Origin: Spirochaeta africana DSM 8902
GTDB taxonomy: Bacteria > Spirochaetota > Spirochaetia > DSM-27196 > DSM-8902
Direction: 5' to 3'
Length of the DNA stretch: 64,000 bases
Assembly (NCBI RefSeq): GCF_000242595.2
Contig: NC_017098.1
Location: forward strand, 3,148,501-3,212,500
Below, piece after piece: positions 62,874 through 64,000 of the stretch. The position numbers were made by a program, and so were the translations under genes. Numbering within the stretch: the stretch's first letter is position 1; each line of letters begins with the position of its first letter. The notes beneath the pieces were generated by a model that saw nothing but the letters and a program-made list of their open reading frames with translations, was not told the DNA's origin and did not search any database.

Positions 62874-64000
62874 ATGAAGATAGCCCTCGGTCAGATTAAC
62901 CCGGTAATCGGCGACTTTGCCGCCAATCGCCGCAGCATACTGTCGGCGGCAGCCGAGGCTGCGGCCCGGGGTGCCCGCATGATTGTGTTCCCTGAACTGG
63001 CGCTTTGCGGCTATCCTCCGATGGATCTGCTGGAGCACCACAGTTTTCTGGAGTCCAATCTGGAGTCGCTCAGACTGGTGCAGCATGAACTGCCGCGGGA
63101 CATAGCTGCGGTAGTGGGATATGTAGCCCAGAACCGGAATTCAGTCGGCAAACCGATCCACAACGCTGCTGCCGTACTGCTGAACGGACAATGCATCGCA
63201 ACCCAGGCGAAAACCCTGCTGCCGACCTACGATGTCTTTGACGAAGCCCGCTACTTTGAACCAGCCGATTCGCGTACTGTATTCACCCTGGACGGCCACA
63301 CCTTCGGCATCGCAATCTGCGAGGATCTGTGGTGGGAAACCGAGCCGGTACCGGGAACACGCTATCCCGTGGATCCGGTACGGGACCTGCTTGATCAGGG
63401 TGCGCGCACCATTCTCTGCCCATCGGCCAGCCCCTTTGTGAAAGGAAAGATCTACACACGGCAGCACCTGATTGCACGTGTCGGTGCCGCCGGGGCATCG
63501 GTCGTCTACTGCAACATGACCGGTGCAAACGATAACCTGATATTTGACGGGCGCAGCATGGTTTCCGACGAAACAGGGACTATCCGATATATTGCCGAGG
63601 GATTCAAGGCCTGCGTACCCGTGATGGAGATCGATCCCCCACCGGAAAATCTACCCCCGGAGGTAACCGAGGACCCTGACGAGGTAACCTGTCGCGCCCT
63701 GGTAACCGGGATTCGTGATTACCTGAGAAAAACCGGCTTTCGCACGGCACATATCGGACTGTCTGGTGGTATTGACTCCGCCATTGTGGCGGTACTGGCT
63801 GCCTGGGCACTGGGACCGGAGAATCTCACCTGCTTTCTGCTGCCGAGTCGGTACTCCAGTGACCATAGTATTCTGGACGCCGCCAGGCTGGCCAGTAACC
63901 TGGGCTGTACATATCACACCATACCGATCGAACCGTCGGTCGCGGCCATGGAAGACAGTCTGTCTGAGCTGTTTTCCGGAACCACCCCGGACACCACCGA
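62874..64000 (+). CDS. nadE: glutamine-dependent NAD+ synthetase (3' end outside window)
   Basis: The first 375 residues of a two-domain enzyme that amidates nicotinic-acid adenine dinucleotide to NAD+ using glutamine. The N-terminal nitrilase-type glutaminase has its Glu (MIVFPELALCGYPP), Lys (AKTLLPTYDVFDEARYFEP) and Cys (GIAICEDLWWE). The synthetase domain begins near residue 285 with the ATP pyrophosphatase loop IGLSGGIDSAIVAVLA. ATG 62874 has AGGAG 6 nt upstream and starts at the conserved KIALGQINPVIGDF. Divergent from the SDR-like gene. Confidence 0.95.
   Translation, partial: MKIALGQINPVIGDFAANRRSILSAAAEAAARGARMIVFPELALCGYPPMDLLEHHSFLESNLESLRLVQHELPRDIAAVVGYVAQNRNSVGKPIHNAAAVLLNGQCIATQAKTLLPTYDVFDEARYFEPADSRTVFTLDGHTFGIAICEDLWWETEPVPGTRYPVDPVRDLLDQGARTILCPSASPFVKGKIYTRQHLIARVGAAGASVVYCNMTGANDNLIFDGRSMVSDETGTIRYIAEGFKACVPVMEIDPPPENLPPEVTEDPDEVTCRALVTGIRDYLRKTGFRTAHIGLSGGIDSAIVAVLAAWALGPENLTCFLLPSRYSSDHSILDAARLASNLGCTYHTIPIEPSVAAMEDSLSELFSGTTPDTT

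Overview
The window looks like part of the chromosome of a free-living spirochaete (Spirochaetaceae). I infer this from a high-GC, densely packed genome and several gene types typical of the phylum: large DUF342/FapA protein next to a MinD-like ATPase, DUF4954 and DUF2259 family proteins, archaeal/eukaryal-type ProRS, MurA with Asp in place of the fosfomycin-target Cys, and many lipoprotein or membrane proteins without close relatives elsewhere. A haloalkaliphilic Spirochaeta is plausible, but the species is not provable from the sequence. I saw no rRNA, tRNA, CRISPR array, insertion sequence or prophage; the window is housekeeping chromosome.

Layout. 1-7.1 kb: end of an outer-membrane protein, cobalamin adenosyltransferase, TraB-family membrane protein, DHH phosphoesterase and TPR lipoprotein, an anchored protein of unknown function, a histidine phosphatase. 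7.1-24.3 kb: metabolism (transketolase, leuB, a HisA/HisE fusion, pyrC, lysC-thrC, murA) mixed with a Bax-inhibitor protein, DUF4954, a degenerate CCA-enzyme-like HD protein, and an operon of two membrane proteins plus a J-domain protein. 24.28-24.67 kb: an AT-rich gap with three exact DnaA boxes, a candidate replication origin. 24.7-31.3 kb: winged-helix regulator, PspA, STAS protein, SDR, AAA+ regulator, FxsA-like protein, glycosyltransferase, RsmE. 31.3-46.7 kb: S41 protease, MinD/FapA/Lgt operon, Lnt, ribosomal proteins L28 and L33 with a 57-residue unknown protein, GAF-HD-GYP phosphodiesterase, three-subunit transhydrogenase, MATE exporter. 46.7-54.4 kb: lipoate ligase, glycogen-debranching-type enzyme, and a sugar ABC transporter (no ATPase) under a LacI regulator with recognisable operators. 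54.4-64 kb: DUF2259 protein, membrane protein, polyprenol-kinase-like protein, CrtI-type desaturase, ProRS, outer-membrane-type protein, cation symporter, SDR-like protein, and the start of glutamine-dependent NAD synthetase.

Genes that work together: lysC-thrC (threonine); pntAA-pntAB-pntB (NADPH supply); lgt and lnt (first and last lipoprotein maturation steps) serving the lipoproteins nearby; the LacI-SBP-MalF-MalG-debranching cluster (glucan or oligosaccharide uptake and hydrolysis); MinD-like ATPase with FapA (probably polar or flagellar organisation).

The most striking cross-cutting signal is promoter architecture. At least eight genes have a -10-like hexamer exactly 6 nt before the start codon, usually with a -35 element 16-17 nt further upstream and no Shine-Dalgarno sequence, so they should give leaderless mRNAs. 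One such start codon is the loop of a perfect intrinsic terminator.
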